From assembly GCA_016745215.1 (NCBI GenBank), contig CP050890.1, positions 2,604,001 through 2,668,000 on the forward strand: DNA of 64,000 nucleotides, written 5' to 3'. Positions within the stretch are counted from its first letter, which is position 1, and each line of letters starts with the position of its first letter. Shown one piece after another: positions 1 through 10,364 of this stretch. Made by a program: the position numbers and the translations under genes. This DNA comes from Thiohalocapsa sp. PB-PSB1 (GTDB lineage Bacteria; Pseudomonadota; Gammaproteobacteria; Chromatiales; Chromatiaceae). The notes under the pieces are model-generated. The model made no database searches. It saw nothing but the letters and a program-made list of their open reading frames with translations, and was not told the DNA's origin.

Positions 1-669
1 ATCGACAACCAGGATGATATCGCCGACCTTGACCTCGTGGCGCCAGCGGCCCTTGCTGTCATTGACCCAGCTGTACAAGGCGGCTTGGGGCTCTTCCAGC
101 AGTACCAGATGTTCGATGCCGATCGCCCGTGCTGCCTCGGCAGTTAGCTCGCGGGCGGCCGGATCAAACGAGGCGGGCACAGTGACGGTGACCTCCTGAT
201 CACTGAGGGGATCGTGGCCATGCAAGCCATTCCAGGCTTCGCGCAGATGCGTCAGATAGGCGATGCTGGCGTCAAACGGCGAGAGTTGCGGGATCTCCTC
301 CGGTACCTCCGGAGGTAAGATGGGTTCCTTACGGTCTACGTCCGGATGACATAACCAACTCTTGGCGCTGGAAACCAGCCGGATCGGCGTGCTCGCGCCT
401 TGCTTGCGCGCCAGCTCGCCGAGCACCCGGCCGGGCTCGCTGGGCCAGGGAAGGCTCAGGTCTCCGGCCTTGAGTTCGTTTGGATGCGGCAGGTAGATGA
501 ATGATGGCAGCATCGGGCGTTGCTCGATGGAGCCGGGATCAATCAGCTGTGGAATGCCCATCATCTGCTGTTCCACCTCCTCGCCTTCGCATTTGGCGAT
601 CTCAACGAAGGACAGCGCGGTATGGGTGGTACCAAGATCGATACCGATCGAAAAACGCGATTCGCTCAT
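1..669 (-). CDS. Hsp70-family protein, divergent (3' end outside window)
   Basis: N-terminal 223 residues of an Hsp70-type ATPase; the gene continues past the window edge. The start shows the phosphate-1 loop IGIDLGTTHTALSF, and near residues 180-205 the text VTVTVPASFDPAARELTAEAA and LLEEPQAALYSW correspond to the conserved VPAYF and NEPTAAA blocks of DnaK. It breaks off at ILVVD, just where the phosphate-2 loop should begin. Long insertions and the EEPQAALY variant make it unlike housekeeping DnaK and closer to HscC-like Hsp70s. The ATG overlaps the stop of the upstream DUF2760 gene as ATGA, so the two are translationally coupled. The client is unknown. Family assignment is secure; subfamily is inference. 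Confidence 0.9.
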   Translation of the reverse strand, partial: MSESRFSIGIDLGTTHTALSFVEIAKCEGEEVEQQMMGIPQLIDPGSIEQRPMLPSFIYLPHPNELKAGDLSLPWPSEPGRVLGELARKQGASTPIRLVSSAKSWLCHPDVDRKEPILPPEVPEEIPQLSPFDASIAYLTHLREAWNGLHGHDPLSDQEVTVTVPASFDPAARELTAEAARAIGIEHLVLLEEPQAALYSWVNDSKGRWRHEVKVGDIILVVD

Positions 670-1337
670 AGCTCCACCTCCGCGGCGGCCAAGATACGCA
701 CGTCTCTGCTGCTTGCGATCTTGGGCAGGCGTACGTCGACGGCGCGCCAGCCCCGATGTACTAGTGCCCCGGTGAACGGCGGATCACCAATGACGTTGCC
801 GGTGGGCCGGACCTGGGCTGGGTCGAAGCCCTGGCTTAATGTGATTTGGCTGCCCTCGGATTCATCGCGTACTGGCACTATGCTCAGGTACTCTCCCATT
901 ACCCGCTGACAACCCTGGTGCACGACGCGCGCGGCAGTGCCGATTTCAGCATCGGAATAGTTGCTGATGTCTTCTTGTAGAAAGTCTACGAATCGGCCTT
1001 CATTTTGCAGCAGTCCAAGTAATACTAACGCGGAGTCCGGAGGTGCTTCCTGCAGCTTTGCTGCAGGCTGCGTCGGTGTTTGCGGTTTTGGCAACTCTTC
1101 GTGTAAAGCCGGTGCCGAGGAGGATCTGGCGATATAGAGCTCGGTCAGCATGCGCGCATAATTCGGGTCCGCCAGGCCGCGAATGAAGCTGTAGGTAGCG
1201 ATGGGCGAGCGTTTGAGTACAATCCAGGTCTTACGGGCGATAACGCCAAGAGCGTGTCCGATAAAGACTAGGGTTTTGACCAAGGCTTTGAGAACGGGTC
1301 GGAGCCGCTCCGATATCGACGGCTGCGGGTCGGTCAT
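666..1337 (-). CDS. DUF2760 domain-containing protein
   Basis: 223-residue protein of the DUF2760 family, function unknown. From memory, DUF2760 genes commonly sit next to Hsp70 genes in Proteobacteria, as here. The N-terminal ~60 residues are basic and hydrophobic (VLKALVKTLVFIGHALGVIARKTW) and may form an amphipathic or membrane-contacting helix. A Pro/Ala/Gln-rich linker follows at about residues 75-95. The C-terminal domain (about 95-223) has LVLLGLLQNEGRFVDFLQED and ends in a beta-rich stretch with GALVHRGWRA. I chose the ATG at 1337 rather than the longer frame to 1487 because GGAGGA lies about 9 bases upstream. It is followed by an overlapping Hsp70 gene, suggesting a partner or regulator of that chaperone (inference). 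Confidence 0.85.
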   Translation of the reverse strand: MTDPQPSISERLRPVLKALVKTLVFIGHALGVIARKTWIVLKRSPIATYSFIRGLADPNYARMLTELYIARSSSAPALHEELPKPQTPTQPAAKLQEAPPDSALVLLGLLQNEGRFVDFLQEDISNYSDAEIGTAARVVHQGCQRVMGEYLSIVPVRDESEGSQITLSQGFDPAQVRPTGNVIGDPPFTGALVHRGWRAVDVRLPKIASSRDVRILAAAEVEL

Positions 1338-1646
1338 AGGGTCTGATCCTCCGGGAATAATCGGGGTTGGGTGGTCATCGCGGCTGGGCGTTGGCGACTT
1401 GCGCGGACTATACAACAACAGGTCAGGCCAGGCGGTTGGAATGTCGGTAACCCGCGCATAATAACCCGGAGGGCATTCGAGCTTCATCTTTCTGATGTCT
1501 TATCGTGCTGGTCTGGTCTGGTTTGATTCCTTATCAATGCCTGCTTGCCGAGCATCTTGGTGTGCGCCGGCAACTTGGCATATTAAAGCGCCACTTTGGC
1601 TTCTGTTCTAGGCTTGTACTGCAACGCCACATTCTTAAATGTAACT
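1338..1646. other. Intergenic region between divergent DUF2760 and DUF2934 genes
   Basis: About 310 bases separating two divergently read genes, so promoters for both are expected here. An open frame extends the DUF2760 gene to 1487 but has no good ribosome site. I see a short pyrimidine/GGTCTG repeat near 1508-1528 and no convincing -35/-10 pair. Confidence 0.4.
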
Positions 1647-1898
1647 ATGACAAACCCGGATGATACCGCGTTCTCCCCGAGCCGCGCCGAGCGCGAGCGG
1701 ATGGTCGCTGTCGCGGCCTATTATTTAGCCGAGAGGCGCGGTTTTGCTCCCGGTTTCGAACGTGACGATTGGCAGCGTGCCGAGCGCCAGATCGATCAGA
1801 TGCTGAAAGCCATGGCGCACCGCGGTATCGACCGACAACAGCTAGAACGAACCGGAATGCGGAATGCTCTACGCTTCTGGGCGGCGGATGCGGATTAA
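1647..1898 (+). CDS. DUF2934 domain-containing small protein
   Basis: 83-residue soluble protein resembling the DUF2934 family, whose signature is a helix of the form AAYYLAERRGFAPGxExDDW; here AAYYLAERRGFAPGFERDDW is seen at about residues 22-41, followed by RAERQID. No function is established. The first 15 residues are polar and the rest is predicted to be helical and highly charged. The ATG at 1647 was chosen over the upstream ATG at 1596 because the conserved part begins soon after it and the longer N-terminus looks non-coding. It is divergent from the Hsp70/DUF2760 pair; whether it belongs with them is unknown. Confidence 0.75.
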   Translation: MTNPDDTAFSPSRAERERMVAVAAYYLAERRGFAPGFERDDWQRAERQIDQMLKAMAHRGIDRQQLERTGMRNALRFWAADAD

Positions 1899-2130
1899 TC
1901 CTATTATCCAAATCGAGATCGTTGTGGCGTTATTTCACCGATTGCGCGGTGACATCGCTAAGAAAGAGTGATCAGCCTGCTTGCCAGTTTGAAAGCGTCA
2001 GTTTGAACTCGGGGTCGAAGCGGAGGGCGTCCTAAGATAGGATGATATAGCGAACGGTTTTTGTCCATATCGTACTTGTGCATCCATTGCGTTGCCGCTA
2101 TATTACCACCACCTAACTGGAGGACAACAT

Positions 2131-2358
2131 ATGAAATCAAGATCATTCCGAGGTACTACCAATCGAGTTTGGCCCTACTTGCTGATTCCTACGTTGGCCG
2201 GACTGGTTGCCTTCCCGACCTGGAGCACATTGTCATTGACTGAGCTGGACTATCATCAGCGATTGGCATTAACCGCACTCTGTTTCACATTGGTGGGTGC
2301 GCTCACGACTTGGTACGTGCGCTGGTGTCTTAGCCGTAATTGCATGGCCATGGAATGA
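2131..2358 (+). CDS. Small two-TM membrane protein
   Basis: 75-residue protein with two hydrophobic segments (about residues 14-32 and 44-63) and a basic, Cys-containing tail (WYVRWCLSRNC). A strong ribosome site, GGAGG, lies 8 bases before the ATG, which supports expression. I do not recognise a named family. It looks related to the small protein at 26184-26438: both have TWxTLxL after the first membrane segment, then R, a second membrane segment ending GAL, then Y-V, C, R and C in the tail. This suggests a lineage-specific family of inner-membrane proteins of unknown role. Confidence 0.65.
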   Translation: MKSRSFRGTTNRVWPYLLIPTLAGLVAFPTWSTLSLTELDYHQRLALTALCFTLVGALTTWYVRWCLSRNCMAME

Positions 2359-2521
2359 ACCCTGCGCTCATGTTGATACAGCTCCAATGACAGGTCAGTC
2401 TACCCTGATCAAAGAGTTTTAGAAGAAGCTAAATCATTCTCCAGGCTCACATAGATGGTACCCGAGCGATGGATTGCTCAAACAATGGCATATGGATAAT
2501 ACTTCAAAACTCATGACTAGA

Positions 2522-2556
2522 ATCGAGTGCAAACCATAGATTTGGTAGCACTCGAT
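2522..2556. repeat. Strong hairpin in convergent intergenic region
   Basis: ATCGAGTGC (2522-2530) pairs perfectly with GCACTCGAT (2548-2556), and inside it ACCA pairs with TGGT, giving a long stem between the small membrane protein gene and the end of yceI. It lies between convergent genes, so a bidirectional transcription stop is plausible. No immediate T-run follows, so the role is uncertain. Confidence 0.45.
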
Positions 2557-2569
2557 CGTATTGGATGAA

Positions 2570-2599
2570 TTTTTCCTTCTGCGGGGAAGGAAGGAAAAG
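2570..2599 (-). terminator. Possible terminator downstream of yceI
   Basis: TTTTTCCTTC at 2570-2579 pairs with GAAGGAAAA at 2590-2598 around a G-rich loop. Read on the minus strand, the stem ends in an A/T-rich stretch about 20 bases after the yceI stop. It fits a weak rho-independent terminator. The rest of the gap 2359-2618 holds only an 11-base inverted repeat (2432-2442 and 2610-2620). Confidence 0.35.
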
Positions 2600-2618
2600 A
2601 TAATTCGTGGGAGAATGA

Positions 2619-3254
2619 TTATTCTGGGGAGTTAACTGATTGGCTTATTTCAGGTGAATTCATAATATCCACGAAGGTTATTACAAAGGTTACGGGTACA
2701 GCATTGCTGATCTCGCTCAACCCTGCAATTTCTCTTAATTTCTCAACCCCTTCGCTCATGCCGAACTTAGCCGCGTCGATGATGAGTGGCTTGGTACTTG
2801 CCACCATGATGGTATCCTCATTTACCATGGCTGCCTGCATGCTGAGGATCATCGGTTGAGTTGTGCCGTGTAATGCCAGGGTGCCCTCCGCTGTAATCTC
2901 CGATATTTCCCCCGGCTTTATGGATTCGATCCATTCAGGATCGACTTTCGCCGTCAAGGTCGCTTCTTTATAGTCTGCGGTCCTGAAAAGGAATTCGCGC
3001 ATGCGCTCATTACGGATGGGTATCAATGTGTCGACGCTGTCGAGCATCATCGCCACCTGCACCTGACCATCGTCCGTGATCATCCCTGTCATTTTGGTGA
3101 AGGTGTTTACCTCACCTATATCTTTCGCCTTGATCGATACGAAGGCGAGGTGCGAGCGCGCTGGGTCCATAGACCAATCGGCAGACACCGAACCCGCGAA
3201 TAGCGACGCGGTCAGCGCAATGGGTAAAGCAAAGAATAAGGAATTGGAACGCAT
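2619..3254 (-). CDS. YceI family periplasmic protein
   Basis: 211-residue secreted lipocalin-like protein. Residues 1-25 form a signal peptide (LFFALPIALTASLFAGSVSA) with cleavage after SVSA. The mature protein begins DWSMDPARSHLAFVSIKAKD, the typical YceI opening (WxxDPxHSxLxF), and later has ADYKEATLTA and GTLALHGTTQPM, matching the conserved LTLHGVTKPV strand. Family members bind isoprenoid-type lipids and are often induced by stress or high pH; the ligand here is unknown. The ATG at 3254 has GGAGA about 6 bases upstream and puts the signal peptide at the right place, so I prefer it to the longer frame. It is monocistronic between the two chaperone units. Confidence 0.85.
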   Translation of the reverse strand: MRSNSLFFALPIALTASLFAGSVSADWSMDPARSHLAFVSIKAKDIGEVNTFTKMTGMITDDGQVQVAMMLDSVDTLIPIRNERMREFLFRTADYKEATLTAKVDPEWIESIKPGEISEITAEGTLALHGTTQPMILSMQAAMVNEDTIMVASTKPLIIDAAKFGMSEGVEKLREIAGLSEISNAVPVTFVITFVDIMNSPEISQSVNSPE

Positions 3255-3400
3255 CGTTATCTCCGATAAATCCAAACAATCAAGCCGGGGTGGTGGAATT
3301 GGGAATTCCAGCTGTATCTAATACTGCCCTATCGTACCTGCAAATGGGGTGCGGCCGCGCCGTGCGCAACCGGAACCATCGGGCCGATTTCCCCATGTGG

Positions 3401-3702
3401 TCAATCCCATGGATTTGTATCGACAATTCGATGCCTTCGGGCCAGCATGGCGCGGGTTTGGGCTTCTTCATAGCGGATGAAGCCGAGAAGATGTTCCGCG
3501 AGTGGGCGTTGATGGAGTGAGCGAGCGCGTAGCAGCGTCTTCTTGGCGGCGGCGGTTTGCTCATTGGCCAGTTGCCTAAGCGCTTGTCGGGTCAACCGCT
3601 CGGCTGCATCCTCGGTCTTGAGTAATAGGCTTAGATCCATCCCGCAGCGGCGGCAACTGTCGTTGCCGCTTGTGCGGGCATTGCAGTTGGGGCAGCGCTG
3701 CA

Positions 3703-3703
<1 letters not shown>
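3401..3703 (-). CDS. Small zinc-ribbon protein, last gene of chaperone operon
   Basis: 100-residue protein opening with a zinc ribbon: CPNC at residues 4-7 and CRRC near residue 18 form a CxxC...CxxC knuckle. The remainder is helical and basic, with KTEDAAERLTRQALRQLAN and LLRARSLHQRPLAEHLLGF, like a short TPR-type helical hairpin pair. The start codon shares one base with the stop of the Hsp70 gene at 3703, so it is translated with it. I do not recognise a named family. By position it may be a substrate- or nucleic-acid-binding accessory for the Hsp70 (inference), loosely like the zinc domain of class I J-proteins. Confidence 0.75.
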
Positions 3704-5451
<1,748 letters not shown>

Positions 5452-5467
5452 GATTCGATTACCGTGG

Positions 5468-6187
5468 TTATTTATTTGAACTGATCAGTGTTTCGGTTTC
5501 AGGTGCTGCTTGATCGGGGCGGTTGACGACGACCTCGGCTAAGCGCAGGAGTTCACCATTGAACAAAAAGCCTTTGCGTAGTTCGGCGACTACGACACCA
5601 ACGGCAAGTTCTGGATCATTGGTTACCTCGGCAGCGTGCATGCGGTGTGGATCGAAGTTCTGTTGCAACACCGAAAACGGACGTACACCACGGCGTGAAA
5701 GGAGTTCGTCGAGCCGGCGCAGATTCATCGCCATGCCTTCGCTCATGGAGGTCACGAACTCGGTAGAGCGGCGCCGGCTGAACCAGCCCGGGCGAAAACG
5801 TTGACACTGTTCCTGGCCGGCCTGCATTCGGTCGCGCAGGTCGAGCAGCTCCAGAATCAGTTTCTCCTGCTTTCGCTGAACCGCCGCCTGCTCCTGCTGC
5901 AGGCGTTGCTGTTGCTGCTCGGCAAGGCTGGTGTTGGCGTCGCGCAAGCTGTCGAACAGATCTCGGAATTCGTCCAGCGCGGTCTTTACCAGGCGCGATT
6001 CGAGTTTGACCTCGTTCTTCAGCGTAATAATTTCCGTGAGTAGTGAGAACAAATCCGGTGCCGCTTGTGCATCGTCATCATCATACTCGTACGCGTCCCG
6101 CTCGGAATCCAGGGCACCTAGATCGTCAGTCGCATCCAGATAGGCGCGGAAGCGCGCCATCAGTTGTTCCTTGGCGGCCTCGTCCAT
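5468..6187 (-). CDS. GrpE-like nucleotide exchange factor
   Basis: 239-residue GrpE-family protein. After an acidic N-terminal stretch (DSERDAYEYDDDDAQ), residues 45-120 form a long coiled coil (TLKNEVKLESRLVKTALDEF, then Gln/Glu-rich), matching the GrpE dimerisation helix. The C-terminal part has MNLRRLDELLSRRGVRPF, FDPHRMHAAEV and VVVAELRKGFLFNGELLRLA, which fit the GrpE head, where FDPxxHEA and GYxxxxRxLRPAxV are conserved. GrpE releases ADP from Hsp70. The gene starts on the last base of the J-like gene and ends 16 bases before the Hsp70 gene. It is longer and more divergent than housekeeping GrpE, supporting a dedicated pairing with this Hsp70. Confidence 0.88.
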   Translation of the reverse strand: MDEAAKEQLMARFRAYLDATDDLGALDSERDAYEYDDDDAQAAPDLFSLLTEIITLKNEVKLESRLVKTALDEFRDLFDSLRDANTSLAEQQQQRLQQEQAAVQRKQEKLILELLDLRDRMQAGQEQCQRFRPGWFSRRRSTEFVTSMSEGMAMNLRRLDELLSRRGVRPFSVLQQNFDPHRMHAAEVTNDPELAVGVVVAELRKGFLFNGELLRLAEVVVNRPDQAAPETETLISSNK

Positions 6188-6480
6188 TAGCGTTCTCCAC
6201 GCAGCAGCGCACTGATAGCGGCAATATCCGGACGGTCGGGCGGACCTATTGGGGCTGCCTTATCGAGAATATCCGCGGCTTGCGGTAGTGAGCTGTTGCA
6301 CATCTGGTAGGCGATGCGTTTACGGCTTGTGCGTAGAGTTTCGAAGGCACTGCGCAAGGCTCCGAAACGCTCGGCATCGCGCTCCGGCGGGCAGTACTTG
6401 ATTCCTTGCAGGTAGGCAGTCTCAATGCCGGCATCGTCAGTATCCTCGTCGACGCCTAGGATCAGATAGGGATCGCGCAT
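6187..6480 (-). CDS. J-domain-like protein lacking HPD
   Basis: 97 residues. The opening DPYLILGVDEDTDDAGIETA followed by YLQGIKY, then RFGALRSAFETLRTSRKRIAYQ, follows the J-domain plan (YxILGV, helix II, loop, F..I..AYexL....R..YD). At the loop where functional J-domains carry His-Pro-Asp, this protein has CPPERD, so His and Asp are missing. HPD is essential for ATPase stimulation in classical J-proteins. The protein may therefore be a J-like regulator that binds Hsp70 without activating it, or may use a different contact. It overlaps both neighbours by one base (6480 and 6187). J-like fold is a confident pattern call; function is inference. Confidence 0.8.
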   Translation of the reverse strand: MRDPYLILGVDEDTDDAGIETAYLQGIKYCPPERDAERFGALRSAFETLRTSRKRIAYQMCNSSLPQAADILDKAAPIGPPDRPDIAAISALLRGER

Positions 6481-9104
6481 CAGAATAGGCTCATATGATC
6501 GGGTGCATCATCGTTATCATGATCGCTTCCCTTGGTGCGCTTCGGCTTGCCGCGTCCAGATCGGGAGGCGTTCCGCCGTGGTTTGTTCGGCAGGGGTAAG
6601 TTGCCGTCATTGTCGTCAAAGTCCGATAAGTTTACTGCGAGGAAAGCAAGTAATATCTGGGTTGCCGCATTTTCTCCATGCTGGCGTTTGATTCGCTTCA
6701 GCTCTCGTCGTATTTCCGCAGGCACGCCGAGCATTTCGGCTGCCCTTTCGATGCCAATAAGACGAATCAATTCCTCGATGTGATGCAATTCGTCCATCTC
6801 GTCGTCCATCTCGCCGGATAATAGGTCGAAGATGTCGTCCTCATCCAGCGGATCATCTGGAAATATTGACGAGGGCGAGGGGAATCCCCGCGGCGGGAAG
6901 CCACCGAAGGGATGCGCTTTTTCCAGGGCCTGTTGGATGCGTATCGCGGTGCGAGTGTCGCCCTCCTGGTGTGCCCGTGACAAAGCATTTTCCAGCACGG
7001 AGATTGGTTTGCGGTTTGGACCTTCGAAGCCGTTTGGATAGGAGGCCTCGAACAAATGCAATTCGAAGATCGGCTCGCCTTTCCAGCGTTTCAATGCCGT
7101 CTTGGCCGCGCTCTTGCGCGATTTGTGCAGGCCATAGCGGCGCAAGGTATCGCAGGCGGCTTCCATCTCTGCTCGCTCCAACTGCGCCCAGACCACATTG
7201 CTGAATGCGCCGTCCAGCCAATTGATCAGGTTTTTCGATTTGTTGCCAACATGCTCGATATCGGTACGCAGCCGGCTCAGCGCCGCGACCAAGTCGTCGC
7301 GTCCGAGGCACGACGGTTTTGTCAATTTCGCCTGTGCCTGCAATTTGGTCTGTGTGATTCCGAGCCCGTCGGCGGCCAGTGCCAGCGCAATGCGACCAGT
7401 CAGCCCGCCGCCGATGCGTGCCAGGGTGTTGGACAATTCTGAGGCGCCCTTGCTGTCATCTTCAAGTAATGTGATCAGTCCAGAGATCAGGTCGATTTGC
7501 TCCTGAGCATGGCCGCCGCGCGCCCAATCCGCGGCACTGGCAAGTTCCTTGCGGGCCAGGTCGGAGCGCCCCTGTTTGACTTGTTTGCGTCCGTGTGCGA
7601 TGTGTGCGTCTACCAGTCGTTCGCGCACTGAGGTATTGATCGTGTCGATGTCAAGCATCTGCCTGGCGATGCCAGCCGCCTTTTTGAACGCGCCAGTGTC
7701 GAGTGCGGTGTCCAGCGCTGCACCAAGAATTTGCATATCCTTTGGCCAGCGTAACGAAGCTGCCGTCAGCAACCGTCGCACCTCTTTGAATCGCTTGCCA
7801 CGTCGGTAATAGCTGATTAAATTCAAATAGGTATCGCGGTGGTCCGGATCGTACTCCAGGCTCTGCTGCAACTGCGCGGCCAGCGCTCGGTCGAGGTCTT
7901 CCGGATCATCGGAAGGATTTAATTTCTGCAACAGATTGCCATTCATTTCGGTGGCGCGCAACGCGGTGGCGATGCGGATCGGGTGCAGGGGGTCATTCGC
8001 ATTCGCCTCGGCACTGGCGATGAGATGCTTTGCTATCCTGTTCCATTGATCCATTTGCTCCCAGGGGTCGCCTTCTTTCTCGGCTGCCCAAGCATGAACC
8101 AGATAGAGTTCCTCCGGCTTGAGAGCGTCGATGCCCTCGGCTCTAAGCCAATCCAGCCGCCGCGGGAAATCCGCAGCTAGCAGTCGCAGCACCTGCCGGC
8201 GTACCCAGTCTTTGCCCAACTCCGTGCGGTGTCGCTGGAGCAGGCGGAGTAATACGCGTGGTTTTTTTTCGGCGTCCGCCTGATTGAGTTCCTGATGTAG
8301 ACTGATGCGCTCCGGAGGCCAGCCGCGTATGGCGCAGGCAAAATGCAGCGTTTGCTCGCCGGCCTTGGTGATGGCTTCCAAAAAGGCGTCATCCGGAAGC
8401 AGTGCCATTTCTGCTGCCCGCCGCAGCGGTGCAAATGCTGAATCGTCACCGATGCGTGCCAGCGTGGCGCTGGCTTCTTTCGGCCGATCCGCTATCTGTT
8501 GCAGGGCTTTGAGAAGTTGCACCCAATCGCGATAGGGAGATCGAAACGGGATTTCCGCGAGTGCCGCTTTCAAAGTCTCGTCGTCACCGGAACAGTAGGC
8601 CGTAAGGGCGGTGCGGGCGGCATTTAAATGGCGCAGAATCGGATCATCGTCAGCGAGCGTCGATTCGATTCGGTCGTTGCCCGCGATGGCTTGAGCGGCG
8701 AGCAGTGGGCGCAGCTGTTCCCGGTCTGCGCTGGCAAGCGCATCGCCGTCAGCAAATAAAGTAAGCACAAGATCCGCCTCGCCGATGCGCATCAGCAGGG
8801 CGGCATGGTCCGGGTGCATGCTTTCATCAAGGCCAAGAGATGCACGGTTGTTCCACATCACCAGTGCCTCCTTCAGCATTTCTTTGGCGGCGAGTTCTCG
8901 CGCGCGTCCAGCATAGGCATCGCCGAGGGCTTTTCGCCAGTCCGGCCGCGGTTCCTGTTTCAGCAGCTCCTTGAAGCCTGTGATCGCGTCTCGATACCGG
9001 CCAGCATCCAGATCCTCGTTGGCTTTCTGCTCGCGCGCCTTGGCCGAGAGTTTGACTGTTTTATGGTTACTCCGGTTTGCGCGTCGCTTTACTTTCTTAG
9101 CCAT
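6480..9104 (-). CDS. Large TPR protein heading the chaperone operon
   Basis: 874-residue, probably cytoplasmic protein: no signal peptide and a very basic start (MAKKVKRRANRSNHKTVKLS). Tetratricopeptide-like helices recur: residues 28-65 (ANEDLDAGRYRDAITGFKEL), around 430-500 (AAQLQQSLEYDPDHRDTYLN), and 500-560. The C-terminal 170 residues contain a Pro/Gly stretch (FGGFPPRGFPSPSS), a strongly acidic segment (DDPLDEDDIFDLLSGEMDDE) and a basic, charged tail. I do not recognise a named family. It is the first gene of the run and its stop shares a base with the J-like gene, so it probably delivers clients or scaffolds the Hsp70 machine (inference). Confidence 0.8.
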   Translation of the reverse strand: MAKKVKRRANRSNHKTVKLSAKAREQKANEDLDAGRYRDAITGFKELLKQEPRPDWRKALGDAYAGRARELAAKEMLKEALVMWNNRASLGLDESMHPDHAALLMRIGEADLVLTLFADGDALASADREQLRPLLAAQAIAGNDRIESTLADDDPILRHLNAARTALTAYCSGDDETLKAALAEIPFRSPYRDWVQLLKALQQIADRPKEASATLARIGDDSAFAPLRRAAEMALLPDDAFLEAITKAGEQTLHFACAIRGWPPERISLHQELNQADAEKKPRVLLRLLQRHRTELGKDWVRRQVLRLLAADFPRRLDWLRAEGIDALKPEELYLVHAWAAEKEGDPWEQMDQWNRIAKHLIASAEANANDPLHPIRIATALRATEMNGNLLQKLNPSDDPEDLDRALAAQLQQSLEYDPDHRDTYLNLISYYRRGKRFKEVRRLLTAASLRWPKDMQILGAALDTALDTGAFKKAAGIARQMLDIDTINTSVRERLVDAHIAHGRKQVKQGRSDLARKELASAADWARGGHAQEQIDLISGLITLLEDDSKGASELSNTLARIGGGLTGRIALALAADGLGITQTKLQAQAKLTKPSCLGRDDLVAALSRLRTDIEHVGNKSKNLINWLDGAFSNVVWAQLERAEMEAACDTLRRYGLHKSRKSAAKTALKRWKGEPIFELHLFEASYPNGFEGPNRKPISVLENALSRAHQEGDTRTAIRIQQALEKAHPFGGFPPRGFPSPSSIFPDDPLDEDDIFDLLSGEMDDEMDELHHIEELIRLIGIERAAEMLGVPAEIRRELKRIKRQHGENAATQILLAFLAVNLSDFDDNDGNLPLPNKPRRNASRSGRGKPKRTKGSDHDNDDAPDHMSLF

Positions 9105-9360
9105 TCTATTCGGTTTTACTCGCGTTCAGGGTACGCATAAGAAAATTTCAATTCTATCTCAGGCGATCCTTGCTCTTTCGGGCTTAAACGATGGGTGTTT
9201 CCCAACTCGGGATCACGGGCGGATCTGCAAGCGATACGACATTAAAGAAGGCCTATCAACTGGTCCCCGACTTTGATCGTACGCCTCAGCAGGAATCGAG
9301 AATTTGTTAGTGGACAATTTCTTGGTTCTCTTTATCAGTTACGGTTGTGGCGCTTAAGGA

Positions 9361-10200
9361 TCAAGGGTTGATGCGCTCAAAATGGCTGCTGTAGGCAAGC
9401 CCGAGGAGCAAGATACCAGCAAAAATCATCGGTAGGCTGAGTATTTGACCCATGGTGACCCATTCCAAGGCTAGATAGCCGATATGAGCATCGGGCAGGC
9501 GGACAAATTCAATGCCGAAGCGGAATAGGCCATAGAGCAACAGGAACAGACCAGAAACTGCCATGGTGGGTCTCGGACGATTGGAAAACCACCAGAGTAC
9601 AAGAAACAATAGGCCGCCCTCGAGCGCGGCCTCGTAGAGCTGCGATGCATGTAACGGCAGGCTCCAGGCAGCATCCAGCGGAAGGCTGGCGCAATGGTTC
9701 GGGAAGCGCTCGCAGGGTAGGCGCATGCCCCAGGCAACGTTGGTTACATGGCCCCAGAGTTCACCATTGATAAAGTTGCCAATTCGTCCAGCGAACAATC
9801 CCGGTGGAACTAGCGGCGCGATGAAGTCCGCGACCTGGAAAAAGCGCAACCCTTGTTTGCGAGCGAACAGCCCGATTGCAACAAGCACGCCGATAAGGCC
9901 GCCGTGAAAGGACATGCCTCCCTCCCAGATCTTGAGCATGTTCAGCGGGTTGGCCAGGATTTGGTCGAACCCATAAAAGAACATGTAGCCGAGCCGACCA
10001 CCAACGATGGTGCCGATAACGCAGTAGAAGATAACGTCATCGACCATCGTTGCGGTCCAGGGCGAGTCTTGCCGCGATGCGCGTCGGCGCCCGAGCATCC
10101 AGGCAGCAGCAAAGCCCACTAAGTACATCAGCCCGTACCAATGCACCTTGAGCGGGCCGATTGCAATGGCGACTGGGTCAATGTCGGGATAGGTTAGCAT
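9361..10200 (-). CDS. lgt: Phosphatidylglycerol-prolipoprotein diacylglyceryl transferase
   Basis: 279-residue inner-membrane enzyme that transfers diacylglycerol from phosphatidylglycerol to the lipobox cysteine of prolipoproteins, the first step of lipoprotein maturation. Several membrane segments are evident. Diagnostic blocks are IGPLKVHWYGLMYLVGF near the start, RLGYMFFYGF, the Lgt signature region GRIGNFINGELWG with its essential Arg, Asn and Glu, and PRPTMAVSGLFLLLYGLFRF near the end. Full length for the family. The start is uncertain: the ATG at 10200 gives MLTYPDIDPV, while one at 10218 adds six residues; neither has a clear ribosome site. It stands alone between a gap and mtaB on the same strand. 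Confidence 0.96.
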   Translation of the reverse strand: MLTYPDIDPVAIAIGPLKVHWYGLMYLVGFAAAWMLGRRRASRQDSPWTATMVDDVIFYCVIGTIVGGRLGYMFFYGFDQILANPLNMLKIWEGGMSFHGGLIGVLVAIGLFARKQGLRFFQVADFIAPLVPPGLFAGRIGNFINGELWGHVTNVAWGMRLPCERFPNHCASLPLDAAWSLPLHASQLYEAALEGGLLFLVLWWFSNRPRPTMAVSGLFLLLYGLFRFGIEFVRLPDAHIGYLALEWVTMGQILSLPMIFAGILLLGLAYSSHFERINP

Positions 10201-10364
10201 GGGCGCGGATAATAGCATGCCGACGCGGTAGGGTGCTGATTGGGTCAGGGCAGCTGTCGGCGGTGCATGATTTCGGGGTTTATATCAGCTTGTCAGGAAG
10301 CGACGGCTCAGACGCGACGAGGATGTTCTAGCGTTAGGCCTTTGTTCGTTTAGGCGGCGCTGCT

